DNA of 10,148 nt from Caldivirga sp. UBA161 (GCF_002506515.1 NZ_DAXS01000087.1:3018-13165), one strand, 5' to 3'. Counted from the stretch's first letter, positions 1 through 7,292 are shown. A program made the numbers and translations. The notes: generated by a model not told the origin, from the sequence alone.

Positions 1-510
1 CCACCAACGAACACCCCAATACTTGTACCAAATTTTAAGTGCAGGATCATAGCAGACGCCGTATAGTCTAAGTAATTTAGTTGTCTTATCGGGGTTACGT
101 AATGGTGGTAACTCACATGTACTTCTCTGTACGGTGGGTATTATTGAGAGTAAGAGTACGATGCCGAATACAGTGTATATTATCCATGTTAAACCATGCT
201 CATACACGTAATTAGCGGTTAATGACCCGGCAATAGCGCCACCTGAGGTTGCAGTAACTAGGCTTATCCCAATCCTATCATTAGCCAACCTCCTCTTAAC
301 ATAGACGCTTGCTGAACCTGCTGAGGTGGCTATGGTTGATATTAAGGCTGAACCAGAGGCGTACATCATTGGTATTCCCACAAACAATGTTAGCACAGGG
401 GTAAGCACAACTCCACCACCTAAGCCGGCTAATGAACCTAATATGCCTGCGCATAGGCCTGCAATCATAATCTCAATGAACTTAGCTAGGGCTATTATGT
501 TCCCAAGCAT
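1..510 (-). CDS. TauE/SafE family membrane exporter (partial, C-terminus beyond left edge)
   Basis: The reverse strand is open from an ATG at 510 to the window edge, giving the first 170 residues of a very hydrophobic protein. Residues 25-38 read G-S-L-A-G-L-G-G-G-V-V-L-T-P, the N-terminal glycine-rich signature of the TauE/SafE family (sulfite/organosulfonate exporters, usually about 250-270 residues). Four hydrophobic segments are visible (roughly 12-30, 32-66, 88-105 and 118-133), followed by a polar loop of the kind that separates the two halves of these transporters. The family moves anions such as sulfite, sulfoacetate or thiosulfate across the cell membrane; the substrate here cannot be told. 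An in-frame stop at 594-592 and no other good start codon before 510 support the chosen start. The next gene upstream on the same strand is a TusA-like protein, a common partner of TauE, which favours a sulfur role. The family call is firm, the substrate is inference. Confidence 0.85.
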   Translation of the reverse strand, partial: MLGNIIALAKFIEIMIAGLCAGILGSLAGLGGGVVLTPVLTLFVGIPMMYASGSALISTIATSAGSASVYVKRRLANDRIGISLVTATSGGAIAGSLTANYVYEHGLTWIIYTVFGIVLLLSIIPTVQRSTCELPPLRNPDKTTKLLRLYGVCYDPALKIWYKYWGVRWW

Positions 511-626
511 TGATGCAGCGCATTTACTATCCTTATTAAGAGTTATTTCCCAATATAAGATGAATATACTAACATGAGTATTATAATTAGTCTAAAATAA
601 AGTATTTCACATTCATAATACTATAA

Positions 627-920
627 TTATTTTTCATATTCTATAAATAGGTATGTTGATTCCCTGCCAAGGTTCAGTAATTTACCACCCAGTAATGGTA
701 TAGCCCTCTTAATCATTGCGAAGCACGTGTAGTCATCTAAGAGAACTCTATACCTCTTATTATGTTCACCTAACTGGTAATTCACAAGGAATTTCTTTAA
801 TGCATCGCATCCTATCCCTCTTAAATCCATTACTTCAATTCCATTATCCCGCCTATTAGATTTTGAAGCCAGCATTTCCTTAATTAATTTCCTCTTTAAT
901 TCCTCAATATCATCATTCAT
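627..920 (-). CDS. Small TusA/SirA-like protein with degenerate CPxP motif
   Basis: A 97-residue protein. After a charged, helical N-terminal extension (1-27), residues 30-46 carry V-M-D-L-R-G-I-G-C-D-A-L-K-K-F-L-V. This resembles the start of TusA (L-D-L-R-G-x-x-C-P-x-P followed by a helix), with Cys38 in the position of the sulfur-carrying cysteine. The rest keeps the TusA-like order of strand (57-62), Asp-Asp turn (62-63), helix (66-77), a Gly-Gly turn and two strands. Both prolines of the CPxP motif are absent (C-D-A-L). TusA proteins pass persulfide sulfur to tRNA thiolation, molybdenum cofactor synthesis or sulfur oxidation/reduction enzymes. The gene lies 116 bases upstream of a TauE/SafE exporter on the same strand, a pairing often seen in sulfur metabolism. 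A TATA-like box about 27 bases before the ATG suggests a leaderless mRNA. The fold assignment is by eye; it could be an unrelated small alpha/beta protein. Confidence 0.6.
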   Translation of the reverse strand: MNDDIEELKRKLIKEMLASKSNRRDNGIEVMDLRGIGCDALKKFLVNYQLGEHNKRYRVLLDDYTCFAMIKRAIPLLGGKLLNLGRESTYLFIEYEK

Positions 921-940
921 TGTTAATTTAAATCACTTAA

Positions 941-953
941 AGGTATTTTTATG
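941..953 (-). promoter_or_regulatory. TATA-like box for the TusA-like gene
   Basis: On the reverse strand the run cataaaaatacct is centred about 27 bases before the ATG at 920, the spacing expected for an archaeal TATA box driving a leaderless transcript. No Shine-Dalgarno sequence is seen before the start. The element is called from position and composition only. Confidence 0.45.
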
Positions 954-980
954 ATTCATGATTAGTGCATTATATGCATT

Positions 981-3203
981 TTAGGCAATTGTCGAAATAT
1001 AGTCCTCAATCTTAGGTAACTCCTTAGGTAGCCCCTTCTTTTCCCTAATTGATAGTATCAAGCTCTCACGGAGGCTTTCAGGCACTGGTGCCCAACGTGA
1101 GAACTGTAGGCTCCAAAAGACCCTACCTGTCGTGGCGCTTCTAAGTTCATCACTTATGTTAAATGACTCTATCACAGGTATCTCACCCTTAACAACCACC
1201 TCCATGGTCTCAGTCTGAGTGACGTCAATAACCCTGCCTCTATGCCTAGTTATTACACTGGTTACAGGACCCATATTGTCAACAGTAGTCTTAGCATCAA
1301 TTAGCAGGAGGGGCTCAAGCAATGTTGGGTTAGCTGAAAGGAAGCTGGCGAATATTGCGTTCTTAGTTGCAGGCATTATTTGGGCTGGACCCCTATGGGC
1401 TGGATCCTCGTGAACCACCGCATCATGTAGTATTACCTTAACACCCCTTATTGGCTCCTGGGCTAATGGCCCAGCTGACATTGACCACCTAAAGCCTTGG
1501 ACTATGTAATCCCTAATCTCCCTAAGGTGCTGAATACCACTGGTCTTATCAATGAGCACGTTAATGTATTGATTATCTATTGCCCAAATACCCCTAGCCT
1601 CATCTGTATCCCAATTAGCCTTCTCCCTAAGTATCCTAGCCCTCTCTCTTGGATCCATATCCTCCGTTACCTCACTATACTGTATTAGGCTTATGGACTC
1701 CTCGTCAAGCGGCTCAACGCTTATATATAGCCTATTATGCTTATTAGGTGACTTACCTTCAAAGACCTGCGACCTAGCTCTGACAGTCTCCCTGAACCTA
1801 ACTAATGGTTGCGAAACAACGAAGTCTAGGCCAGTCCTATCCTTCAGTAGCCATGTGGCTATCTCAAGGTGCAGCGTACCGACACCACTTAATAGTATTT
1901 GCCCAGTCTCCTCATCAATCTTAAGGCTTAATGTTGGATCCTCAATAACCAGGTCCCTAAGCCCCTCAACGAGCTTAGCTAAGTCATTAGGATTCTTAGG
2001 CTCTATTGCCACAGTGACCACAGGCTCCGATACATACCTCATCTTCTCAAATGGTGGAATATCCTTAAGTGAAGTTGCCACAAGTGTATCACCGGCCCTA
2101 GCCTCATCAACACCCATTAATGCCACTATGTTACCTGCAGTAACCTCAGGCACTATTATCCTATTAGGACCCATGTATAGGTAGGTTTGAAGAACCCTCT
2201 TAGTTATCTTCTGCCCAATTATGTAAACTTCATCACCCTCCCTAATAGTTCCACTGAAAACCCTACCAGTGGCTATTAAGCCAGCGTGGGGATCCTTATT
2301 TATCTTACTTATAGCTATGACTAATGGACCATTAGGGTCAGCATCAAGTAGCGCCTTCCCCACTGGGCTATTCAAGTCACCCTTCCATAACTTAGGTACC
2401 CTATACTTCTGGGCAACGTCAGGTGGTGGAATGTGCTCTATAATCATGGTTAACAAGGTTCTGTATAGTGGAAATTCTTGAGCAAGCTCATCAACAGCAT
2501 TCCTCTCGTAGGCATCCATTATGTAGCTGAACTTAATACCCTTCTCCTGCATCATTGGGATTGTTAAACCCCACTTACTTAAGGCGGAGCCGAAGGCAAC
2601 CTGCCCCTTATTAACACTGACCTTCCACTTCTCCTTAAACTCAGGTGGTGCGTATGAGTCAATAAGTGAGTTAAACTCCTTGGTAATGTAAACTATCCTA
2701 TTACCAATGTCCTGTGGAGATAACCTAAGCTCCTTAATTAGCCTATCTATCTTATTAATGAATAACACTGGCCTAACCATCTCCTCCATTGCCTGCTTAA
2801 CCACGGTCTCGGTTTGAGTCATAACACCCTCCACCGCATCAACAACAACGAGGGCCCCATCCATTACCCTAAGTGACCTAGTCACATGCCCAGTGAAGTC
2901 AACGTGGCCTGGCGTATCAACGAAGTTTATTAAGTAGGGCTTACCACCATACTCGAAGTATAGGCTTATATTAGCTGCCTTAACGGTCATCTGCCTTATC
3001 TGCTCAATCTCAACGTAATCCAACGCAAGCGCCTTACCTGCAACCTTAGGGCTAAGTAAACCAGCACCCATGAGTAGGGAGTCTGTTGTGGTTGTTTTAC
3101 CGTGATCAACATGGGCTAGTGTACCAACATTCCTAATTTGCGATGGATTCCTCATTATCTCTAGAATATCCTCTATCCTCTTCTCAACAACTCTAACTGA
3201 CAT
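981..3203 (-). CDS. fusA: Translation elongation factor 2 (aEF-2)
   Basis: This 740-residue protein is the archaeal ribosomal translocase, a cytoplasmic GTPase that moves tRNA-mRNA after each peptide bond. The GTP-binding motifs are clear: G1 A-H-V-D-H-G-K-T at 30-37, G3 D-T-P-G-H at 96-100 and G4 N-K-I-D at 150-153. The domain order is the usual one: G domain, beta-barrel domain II, domains III-V. In domain IV the sequence H-E-D-P-A-H-R-G-P-A-Q contains His603, the residue converted to diphthamide in archaea and eukaryotes. The length is normal for archaeal EF-2 and no domain is missing. The start is fixed, since an in-frame TGA lies directly before the ATG. A TATA-like box lies about 33 bases upstream, so the leader is very short or absent. 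Upstream on the same strand is the rhomboid gene (74 bases away) and downstream the TusA-like gene; each appears to have its own promoter. Confidence 0.98.
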   Translation of the reverse strand: MSVRVVEKRIEDILEIMRNPSQIRNVGTLAHVDHGKTTTTDSLLMGAGLLSPKVAGKALALDYVEIEQIRQMTVKAANISLYFEYGGKPYLINFVDTPGHVDFTGHVTRSLRVMDGALVVVDAVEGVMTQTETVVKQAMEEMVRPVLFINKIDRLIKELRLSPQDIGNRIVYITKEFNSLIDSYAPPEFKEKWKVSVNKGQVAFGSALSKWGLTIPMMQEKGIKFSYIMDAYERNAVDELAQEFPLYRTLLTMIIEHIPPPDVAQKYRVPKLWKGDLNSPVGKALLDADPNGPLVIAISKINKDPHAGLIATGRVFSGTIREGDEVYIIGQKITKRVLQTYLYMGPNRIIVPEVTAGNIVALMGVDEARAGDTLVATSLKDIPPFEKMRYVSEPVVTVAIEPKNPNDLAKLVEGLRDLVIEDPTLSLKIDEETGQILLSGVGTLHLEIATWLLKDRTGLDFVVSQPLVRFRETVRARSQVFEGKSPNKHNRLYISVEPLDEESISLIQYSEVTEDMDPRERARILREKANWDTDEARGIWAIDNQYINVLIDKTSGIQHLREIRDYIVQGFRWSMSAGPLAQEPIRGVKVILHDAVVHEDPAHRGPAQIMPATKNAIFASFLSANPTLLEPLLLIDAKTTVDNMGPVTSVITRHRGRVIDVTQTETMEVVVKGEIPVIESFNISDELRSATTGRVFWSLQFSRWAPVPESLRESLILSIREKKGLPKELPKIEDYISTIA

Positions 3204-3228
3204 TCATGATCACGTGGACTTTCCTATA

Positions 3229-3242
3229 AGCTTATATAAAGT
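3229..3242 (-). promoter_or_regulatory. TATA-like box for EF-2
   Basis: The reverse strand reads aactttatataagc here, a good archaeal TATA box centred about 33 bases before the EF-2 ATG at 3203. Transcription would start a few bases upstream of the codon, leaving little or no room for a Shine-Dalgarno sequence. It lies in the 74-base gap between the rhomboid stop and the EF-2 start. Confidence 0.55.
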
Positions 3243-3277
3243 TTTCTCAGGCAAGGCCAGAGTAAGTTGAGGCAATG

Positions 3278-3886
3278 TTAAAAATACCTATACCTAAGCC
3301 TAGCACCATACCTAACAACCCTCCTGTACCAAACGTAGCCATAAACTATACCAACTACGAAACCCAGTAAATGACCAAGGTAGGCTATACCAAAGCTGGC
3401 TGCAAAGGGCGTTAGGAGGAATATTATCGCTATTACATTCCACGGATTAGATAATATAACCCACCTATCAGGTAAGGCAATTATGAAACCTATCATACCG
3501 AATAATGCCCCTGAAGCCCCCGCAATGAATGTATTAGGCCCGTATAGGAATATTGATAACGCTGAGAAGAACCCTGAAATTAAGTAAACCCTCCACATCA
3601 TACCCCTCCCATACCTACGTTCAAAGAACGGGCCAATGAAGAATAAGGTAAGCATGTTGAATACGTAGTCAAGTATGGATGGGTCGAAGAACATTGATGT
3701 AACTAATCCAAGGGGCCAAGGTAAGTATGGTGCTATTAAGTAGTCTGATAGGAGAATACCCATTAATGCGGAAGCCCTCCCTAAACCAAGGTAACTGAAC
3801 ACCAGGTATGGTATTGACAGGACGCTGTTTATGATTATTATTATTGCTGTTGTCCTGGCATTAACGTGAAGTGGTTGACCAGCCAT
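3278..3886 (-). CDS. Rhomboid-family intramembrane serine protease
   Basis: This 202-residue protein has about six hydrophobic membrane segments, the minimal rhomboid core. The active-site serine motif G-A-S-G-A-L-F-G is at 123-130 (Ser125), and the partner His172 lies in G-H-L-L-G-F-V-V-G in the last membrane helix. The segment F-N-M-L-T-L-F-F-I-G with E89-R-R-Y-G matches the TM2/loop region of the family. Rhomboids cut membrane proteins within the lipid bilayer; natural substrates in archaea are mostly unknown. One oddity: in the TM2 motif H-x-x-x-N the histidine is replaced by Asp73 (D-Y-V-F-N), while Asn77 is kept. The catalytic dyad is intact, so activity is plausible but an altered oxyanion environment is possible. 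The basic C-terminus (R188 to F202) is likely cytoplasmic. The gene is divergent from the glycoside hydrolase, with 60 bases between the proposed starts. Confidence 0.9.
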   Translation of the reverse strand: MAGQPLHVNARTTAIIIIINSVLSIPYLVFSYLGLGRASALMGILLSDYLIAPYLPWPLGLVTSMFFDPSILDYVFNMLTLFFIGPFFERRYGRGMMWRVYLISGFFSALSIFLYGPNTFIAGASGALFGMIGFIIALPDRWVILSNPWNVIAIIFLLTPFAASFGIAYLGHLLGFVVGIVYGYVWYRRVVRYGARLRYRYF

Positions 3887-3908
3887 TACTACTCAATGGG
3901 CCTAATGA

Positions 3909-3930
3909 AGTATTACTTTAAAACTTTATT
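3909..3930. promoter_or_regulatory. Shared AT-rich divergent promoter (rhomboid / glycoside hydrolase)
   Basis: The block around tactttaaaactttatt reads as a TATA-like element on both strands. On the plus strand it is centred about 26 bases before the ATG at 3947; on the minus strand about 32 bases before the ATG at 3886. With only 60 bases between the two starts, both genes probably depend on this one AT-rich patch. It is called from sequence and spacing only. Confidence 0.5.
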
Positions 3931-3946
3931 CCTAGAAAACCAACTC

Positions 3947-5749
3947 ATGTTCCTAATAGGCTTAAACTACTGGAGTAAGAATGGGGGGCCATTAATGTGG
4001 AGGTTCTTCAATGAGGAGGTTGTTGATAAGGAATTAGCCCAAATCAGGGAACTGGGTGTTGATGTAATTAGAGCCTTCATATACTGGCCTGACTTCCAGA
4101 GGGAGCCTGGGAGGGTTGATGAGGAGATGCTTAGGAGGCTAGGTAAATTCCTTGACCTAGCCCATAAACATGATGTTGGGGTTTACTTAACATTCATAGT
4201 TGGCCACATGTCTGGTGAGAATTGGGACCCCCAATGGAGGGGTGGTAGGGACTTCTTTGAACTTAGGAATGAAGTTAAGGTGCTTATTGAAACCATAGTG
4301 TCAAGGTTCAGGGGCCACCCAGCCATTAGGGGTTGGATACTTAGTAATGAGCTGCCAATATACGCAACGTCAAGTGAGGATAAGGTTACTGACTGGATTA
4401 AGGAAATGTCAAGCCTAGTTAAGTCACTTGATGGTGGGCACTGGGTTACCACTGGTGATGGGTGCTGGGGAATCATGGGGGCATTCAATGGCTTTAACCC
4501 ATACAAGTATAAGGATTACGTTGACTACATGGGGCCACACTTCTACACACCTGACACTGATGCCATTAGGCATACTGTAATGCCTCAGTTAATAATTAAG
4601 GCCTGCAGGGGATTGGGGAAGCCAACAATACTTGAGGAGTTTGGAGCATCATCAACACTCAGTTCTGATGAACACATAGCAGGCTACTATAGGACTGTAC
4701 TAATGGGTTCCTTAATTAGCGGGGCTATGGGTGCATGGGGCTGGTGCTACAGTGACTTCCCATTGATTAACCAGAGGCCATACTCCCACCATCCCCATGA
4801 ACTCAGGTTCGGTGTAACTACAGTTGATTGGAGGGTTAAGCCTCAGGGTGATGAATTAACAAGGTTCTCCAGGTTAATTTCAACACTTGGTGACGTGGAG
4901 CCTGTGGAGGATTCTGTTGCCTTACTAATCCCATCATACGTATACTGGAGTTACCCATTCACCTCAAGGGATGACGCCCGCAAAATATCCACTGCGCTCC
5001 TCTCCTCGTACGTTATGCTTGTTCAAAATGGCTTAAATCCAAGGGTTATTATTGAGGAACCCCTAACAGATGGTGTAATAATAGAGGGAAGCAGGACTAA
5101 GATTAGTAATGACGTTAAGGTACTCTTTCTACCATGCGCATTAAGGTACCTTGCCCAGACCCAGGAGGAGGTCAGGAAATTCGTAGAGAGAGGGGGAGTT
5201 GCGGTAATATCATACTGTTACGGCTTCTGGATGAACATTGACTGGGCCATTAAACTGGACCTCTACTACAATTACCCAATACTCTCGGATGGGTTAAATG
5301 TGGCAGTGGATAACATTAACATTAATGTACCAGCAATGGGCTACACCTACGATAGGGCTATAGCTAAGGTCAGTGGAGGAGATGTGCTACTTAAGGATTC
5401 GGCAGGTAATCCAGTCATCGTCTACTCCAACGTAGGTTCAGGTAAAGTATACTTCATAACCTACCCACTGGAGTACTGGTTAGGCTTAAGTCCAAAGCCC
5501 TTTGAGAACTATGACGCACACTTACTCTATAATCTAATATTAAGAAGGGAGGGGCTTAGTACATTAACGCCTAATAAGTGGGTTCAAGTGGCTAGGCTTA
5601 AGTCAAGTAAGTATAATTATGTAGCGTACATTAACCATGGGTGGAGCGACACCAGGATACACGTAAGCGGTGTTAATATTGAAACAGGCGAGAAGGTAAG
5701 TGGTGAATATGTTTTAAGAGGTAAGGATTACCTAGTTGTGAGGGAGTGA
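3947..5749 (+). CDS. Glycoside hydrolase: clan GH-A (GH5/mannanase-like) barrel with beta-galactosidase-type C-terminal domain
   Basis: Starting at 3947 the protein has 600 residues. Residues 1-320 look like a (beta/alpha)8 barrel of clan GH-A: I-G-L-N-Y-W near the start, the acid/base in G-W-I-L-S-N-E135, and the nucleophile in I-L-E-E231-F-G. These resemble GH5-type mannanases and related enzymes. Residues of about 322-505 form an alpha/beta domain (A-L-L-I-P-S-Y, L-F-L-P-C-A, F-V-E-R-G-G) like the GATase-like trimerisation domain of GH42 beta-galactosidases, followed by a small beta-rich tail. There is no signal peptide, so it probably acts in the cytoplasm on imported oligosaccharides; the sugar cannot be told. 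An upstream in-frame ATG at 3866 would add 27 residues but would overlap the divergent rhomboid gene and cover the promoter. The ATG at 3947 has a TATA-like box at the right distance and begins right at the barrel's first strand. The KDG-aldolase-like gene follows 117 bases downstream. Confidence 0.85.
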   Translation: MFLIGLNYWSKNGGPLMWRFFNEEVVDKELAQIRELGVDVIRAFIYWPDFQREPGRVDEEMLRRLGKFLDLAHKHDVGVYLTFIVGHMSGENWDPQWRGGRDFFELRNEVKVLIETIVSRFRGHPAIRGWILSNELPIYATSSEDKVTDWIKEMSSLVKSLDGGHWVTTGDGCWGIMGAFNGFNPYKYKDYVDYMGPHFYTPDTDAIRHTVMPQLIIKACRGLGKPTILEEFGASSTLSSDEHIAGYYRTVLMGSLISGAMGAWGWCYSDFPLINQRPYSHHPHELRFGVTTVDWRVKPQGDELTRFSRLISTLGDVEPVEDSVALLIPSYVYWSYPFTSRDDARKISTALLSSYVMLVQNGLNPRVIIEEPLTDGVIIEGSRTKISNDVKVLFLPCALRYLAQTQEEVRKFVERGGVAVISYCYGFWMNIDWAIKLDLYYNYPILSDGLNVAVDNININVPAMGYTYDRAIAKVSGGDVLLKDSAGNPVIVYSNVGSGKVYFITYPLEYWLGLSPKPFENYDAHLLYNLILRREGLSTLTPNKWVQVARLKSSKYNYVAYINHGWSDTRIHVSGVNIETGEKVSGEYVLRGKDYLVVRE

Positions 5750-5834
5750 TGCTGCAATAATTCCTATATGGTTAAGTCAAATCCTTAATTTTCCATGAAG
5801 TTATTGAAGTAAACCCAATTATTAATTTCCCAGA

Positions 5835-5848
5835 GTATTTTTAAGCTC
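5835..5848 (+). promoter_or_regulatory. TATA-like box for the aldolase gene
   Basis: The run gtatttttaagctc is centred about 26 bases before the ATG at 5867, the expected place for an archaeal TATA box with a leaderless transcript. It lies in the 117-base gap after the glycoside hydrolase stop, so the aldolase is probably transcribed separately even though both genes are on the plus strand. The rest of that gap shows nothing I can name. Confidence 0.5.
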
Positions 5849-5866
5849 ACGAATTAGTAGGCTATT

Positions 5867-6748
5867 ATGGAGGGGGTGTTGGTTGCCTTAACGATACCTT
5901 TTAGGAATGGGAATGTTGATGTGGATGGCTTGTCCGCACATGTTTCATCACTTGTTAAGGAGGGGGTTAATGGCTTCTTCCCCCTCGGTACCACTGGTAT
6001 GGGTGTTTTGCTTAATCTTGAGGAGAGGGAGGCTGTTATCAAGGCTGTTACTGAGGCTTCCGGTGGTAAACCTATTGTTGTTCAAGTTGGTTCACTGGAT
6101 TGGGATACTGTTGCTGGTACTGTTAAGCTTGCTGAGAGGTATGGTGCGTCAGCTATTGCCTCAATTGTACCAATTTACTATAGGCCCGATTATGAAACCA
6201 TAAGGAGGTATTTCATGAAGCTAAATCAGTTAACCGAACTCCCAACCTTCATATATAATATTCCAGGCAACGCTGGATTTAACGTGACTCCAGATATTGT
6301 CACCAAGTTAATTAAGGATGGGGTTAGGATTGCAGGTATGAAGGATAGTAGTGGTGATTTAGGTCAATTAATGCAGTTTATAGAGATGGGGTTAGAGGTG
6401 TTTAATGGTTCAGACCACATGATAGCGCCATCAATAATAGTGGGGGCTAAGGGATGCATTTCAGCGTTATCCAACTCAATAACTAACCTAGTTATTGATA
6501 CGTATAGGAAGGCTAAGGATGGTGACGTTAATAACGCATTAAGGGTTCAGGCCTTAGTCACTAAGGTAAGGGATACTGCCAATAAGTATCCAAGGCCAGC
6601 TGTACATTATAGTTTAGTGAGATTACTTAAGTATGATTTTGGAAGCGTTAAGGAACCATTAGTGAGGAGTTTAACTAGGGAGGAGGAGGAATCACTTGCA
6701 TCGGATTTAGGTAAACTAGGCTTAAGGATAAGGGCCCCAGCAGCTTAA
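5867..6748 (+). CDS. kdgA: DapA/NAL-superfamily class I aldolase, probably 2-keto-3-deoxygluconate (KDG/KDPG) aldolase
   Basis: This 293-residue protein is a full-length member of the dihydrodipicolinate synthase/N-acetylneuraminate lyase superfamily. Residues 41-46 read G-T-T-G-M-G. Tyr130 (I-Y-N-I-P-G) and the Schiff-base Lys159 (G-M-K-D-S-S-G-D) are the catalytic pair. The Arg that true dihydrodipicolinate synthases carry just after Y-N-V-P is absent (G-N-A-G follows), and G-T-T-G is followed by Met, not Glu. Both features fit the archaeal KDG aldolases of the Entner-Doudoroff pathway (cleavage of 2-keto-3-deoxygluconate to pyruvate and glyceraldehyde) better than lysine synthesis. Other 2-keto-3-deoxy-acid aldolases remain possible. 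It acts in the cytoplasm, and the glycoside hydrolase upstream fits a sugar-breakdown role. Codon use changes abruptly near 6150-6190: leucine is TTA/CTA in only 1 of 10 codons before it and 17 of 20 after. The stop overlaps that of the opposing gene. Confidence 0.88.
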   Translation: MEGVLVALTIPFRNGNVDVDGLSAHVSSLVKEGVNGFFPLGTTGMGVLLNLEEREAVIKAVTEASGGKPIVVQVGSLDWDTVAGTVKLAERYGASAIASIVPIYYRPDYETIRRYFMKLNQLTELPTFIYNIPGNAGFNVTPDIVTKLIKDGVRIAGMKDSSGDLGQLMQFIEMGLEVFNGSDHMIAPSIIVGAKGCISALSNSITNLVIDTYRKAKDGDVNNALRVQALVTKVRDTANKYPRPAVHYSLVRLLKYDFGSVKEPLVRSLTREEEESLASDLGKLGLRIRAPAA

Positions 6749-7287
6749 ACGTAAATATTATATTTAACAATAGCCATTGGCTCAATGTTCCTCATTATGT
6801 AGACCTCCTTATAGAAGCCCTTGTTTAAAACCCCCATGAATAGGAAGTCCTCAATATCGTTTATCCTTATTGAGTAGGAGAACATAAATCTACTAAGCCC
6901 ATATGCTGATGAAACTAATTCATTAAGCCCCTCATCAGGCTTCACCTCATACACTGGATTAGGTTCAGCATTGTTTTGTATTAAACTTGGTAGTAGGGCT
7001 GGCTCCACTGGCCAGGGTTCAGGACCTGAATCAAGCTGCTTAAGCCTGTATGCAAACACCTTCTCTATCGTCTTCCTGCCAAGCTTACTCTCATCAATCC
7101 TCTTAATTAAATCATCAGTACTCTTAAAGTCTAAGACTGCCTCAAGGTAAATCAACTCATCCTCAGCAAAGTACCTTATGTAAGGTACTTCGAAACTAGT
7201 GACCTCAATCCCATTAATATTCTCAACATGGTACTTAGTCCTCCTCACATACTCTAACTCACCAGCCTTCCTCTCACCTTCACTCAA
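6745..7287 (-). CDS. Conserved-looking protein of unknown function
   Basis: I do not recognise this 180-residue protein. It is soluble in character, with no membrane segment, no signal peptide and no cysteine, and has only one histidine. It is rich in charged residues and aromatic beta-type stretches, for example F-A-E-D-E-L-I-Y-L-E at about 40-49 and I-V-K-Y-N-I-Y-V at the C-terminus. A proline-rich link (G-P-E-P-W-P-V-E-P) in the middle suggests two parts. The start is TTG at 7287: it is preceded by the Shine-Dalgarno-like GGTGAT five bases upstream, and an in-frame TGA lies three codons before, so no longer form is possible. It lies 66 bases downstream of the NAPRT gene on the same strand and its stop codon overlaps the aldolase stop by four bases. 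Low overlap with other frames, a clean start signal and codon use like its neighbours support a real gene. Confidence 0.8.
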   Translation of the reverse strand: MSEGERKAGELEYVRRTKYHVENINGIEVTSFEVPYIRYFAEDELIYLEAVLDFKSTDDLIKRIDESKLGRKTIEKVFAYRLKQLDSGPEPWPVEPALLPSLIQNNAEPNPVYEVKPDEGLNELVSSAYGLSRFMFSYSIRINDIEDFLFMGVLNKGFYKEVYIMRNIEPMAIVKYNIYV

Positions 7288-7292
7288 TGTAA

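Noticed and set aside
326..577. 83-residue plus-strand open frame at the left end
   Set aside because: The opposite strand encodes a TauE/SafE protein with a clear family signature. The plus-strand frame is proline-rich and low in information, as expected for a shadow.
966..978. Inverted repeat tgcat-tat-atgca just after the EF-2 stop, a possible hairpin terminator
   Set aside because: The stem is only five AT-rich base pairs and no strong T-run follows on the minus strand. Archaeal terminators are usually T-rich without a hairpin, so this is likely chance.
1693..2184. 163-residue plus-strand open frame opposite EF-2
   Set aside because: It lies wholly inside the well-supported EF-2 gene on the other strand and reads as a serine/leucine-rich shadow with no recognisable motif. 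The same holds for the other plus-strand frames in 1219-2481.
5867..6748. Reading the aldolase as dihydrodipicolinate synthase (lysine synthesis)
   Set aside because: The residue after G-T-T-G is Met, not Glu, and the substrate-binding Arg after the Y-N-x-P motif is missing, which favours a KDG-type aldolase.
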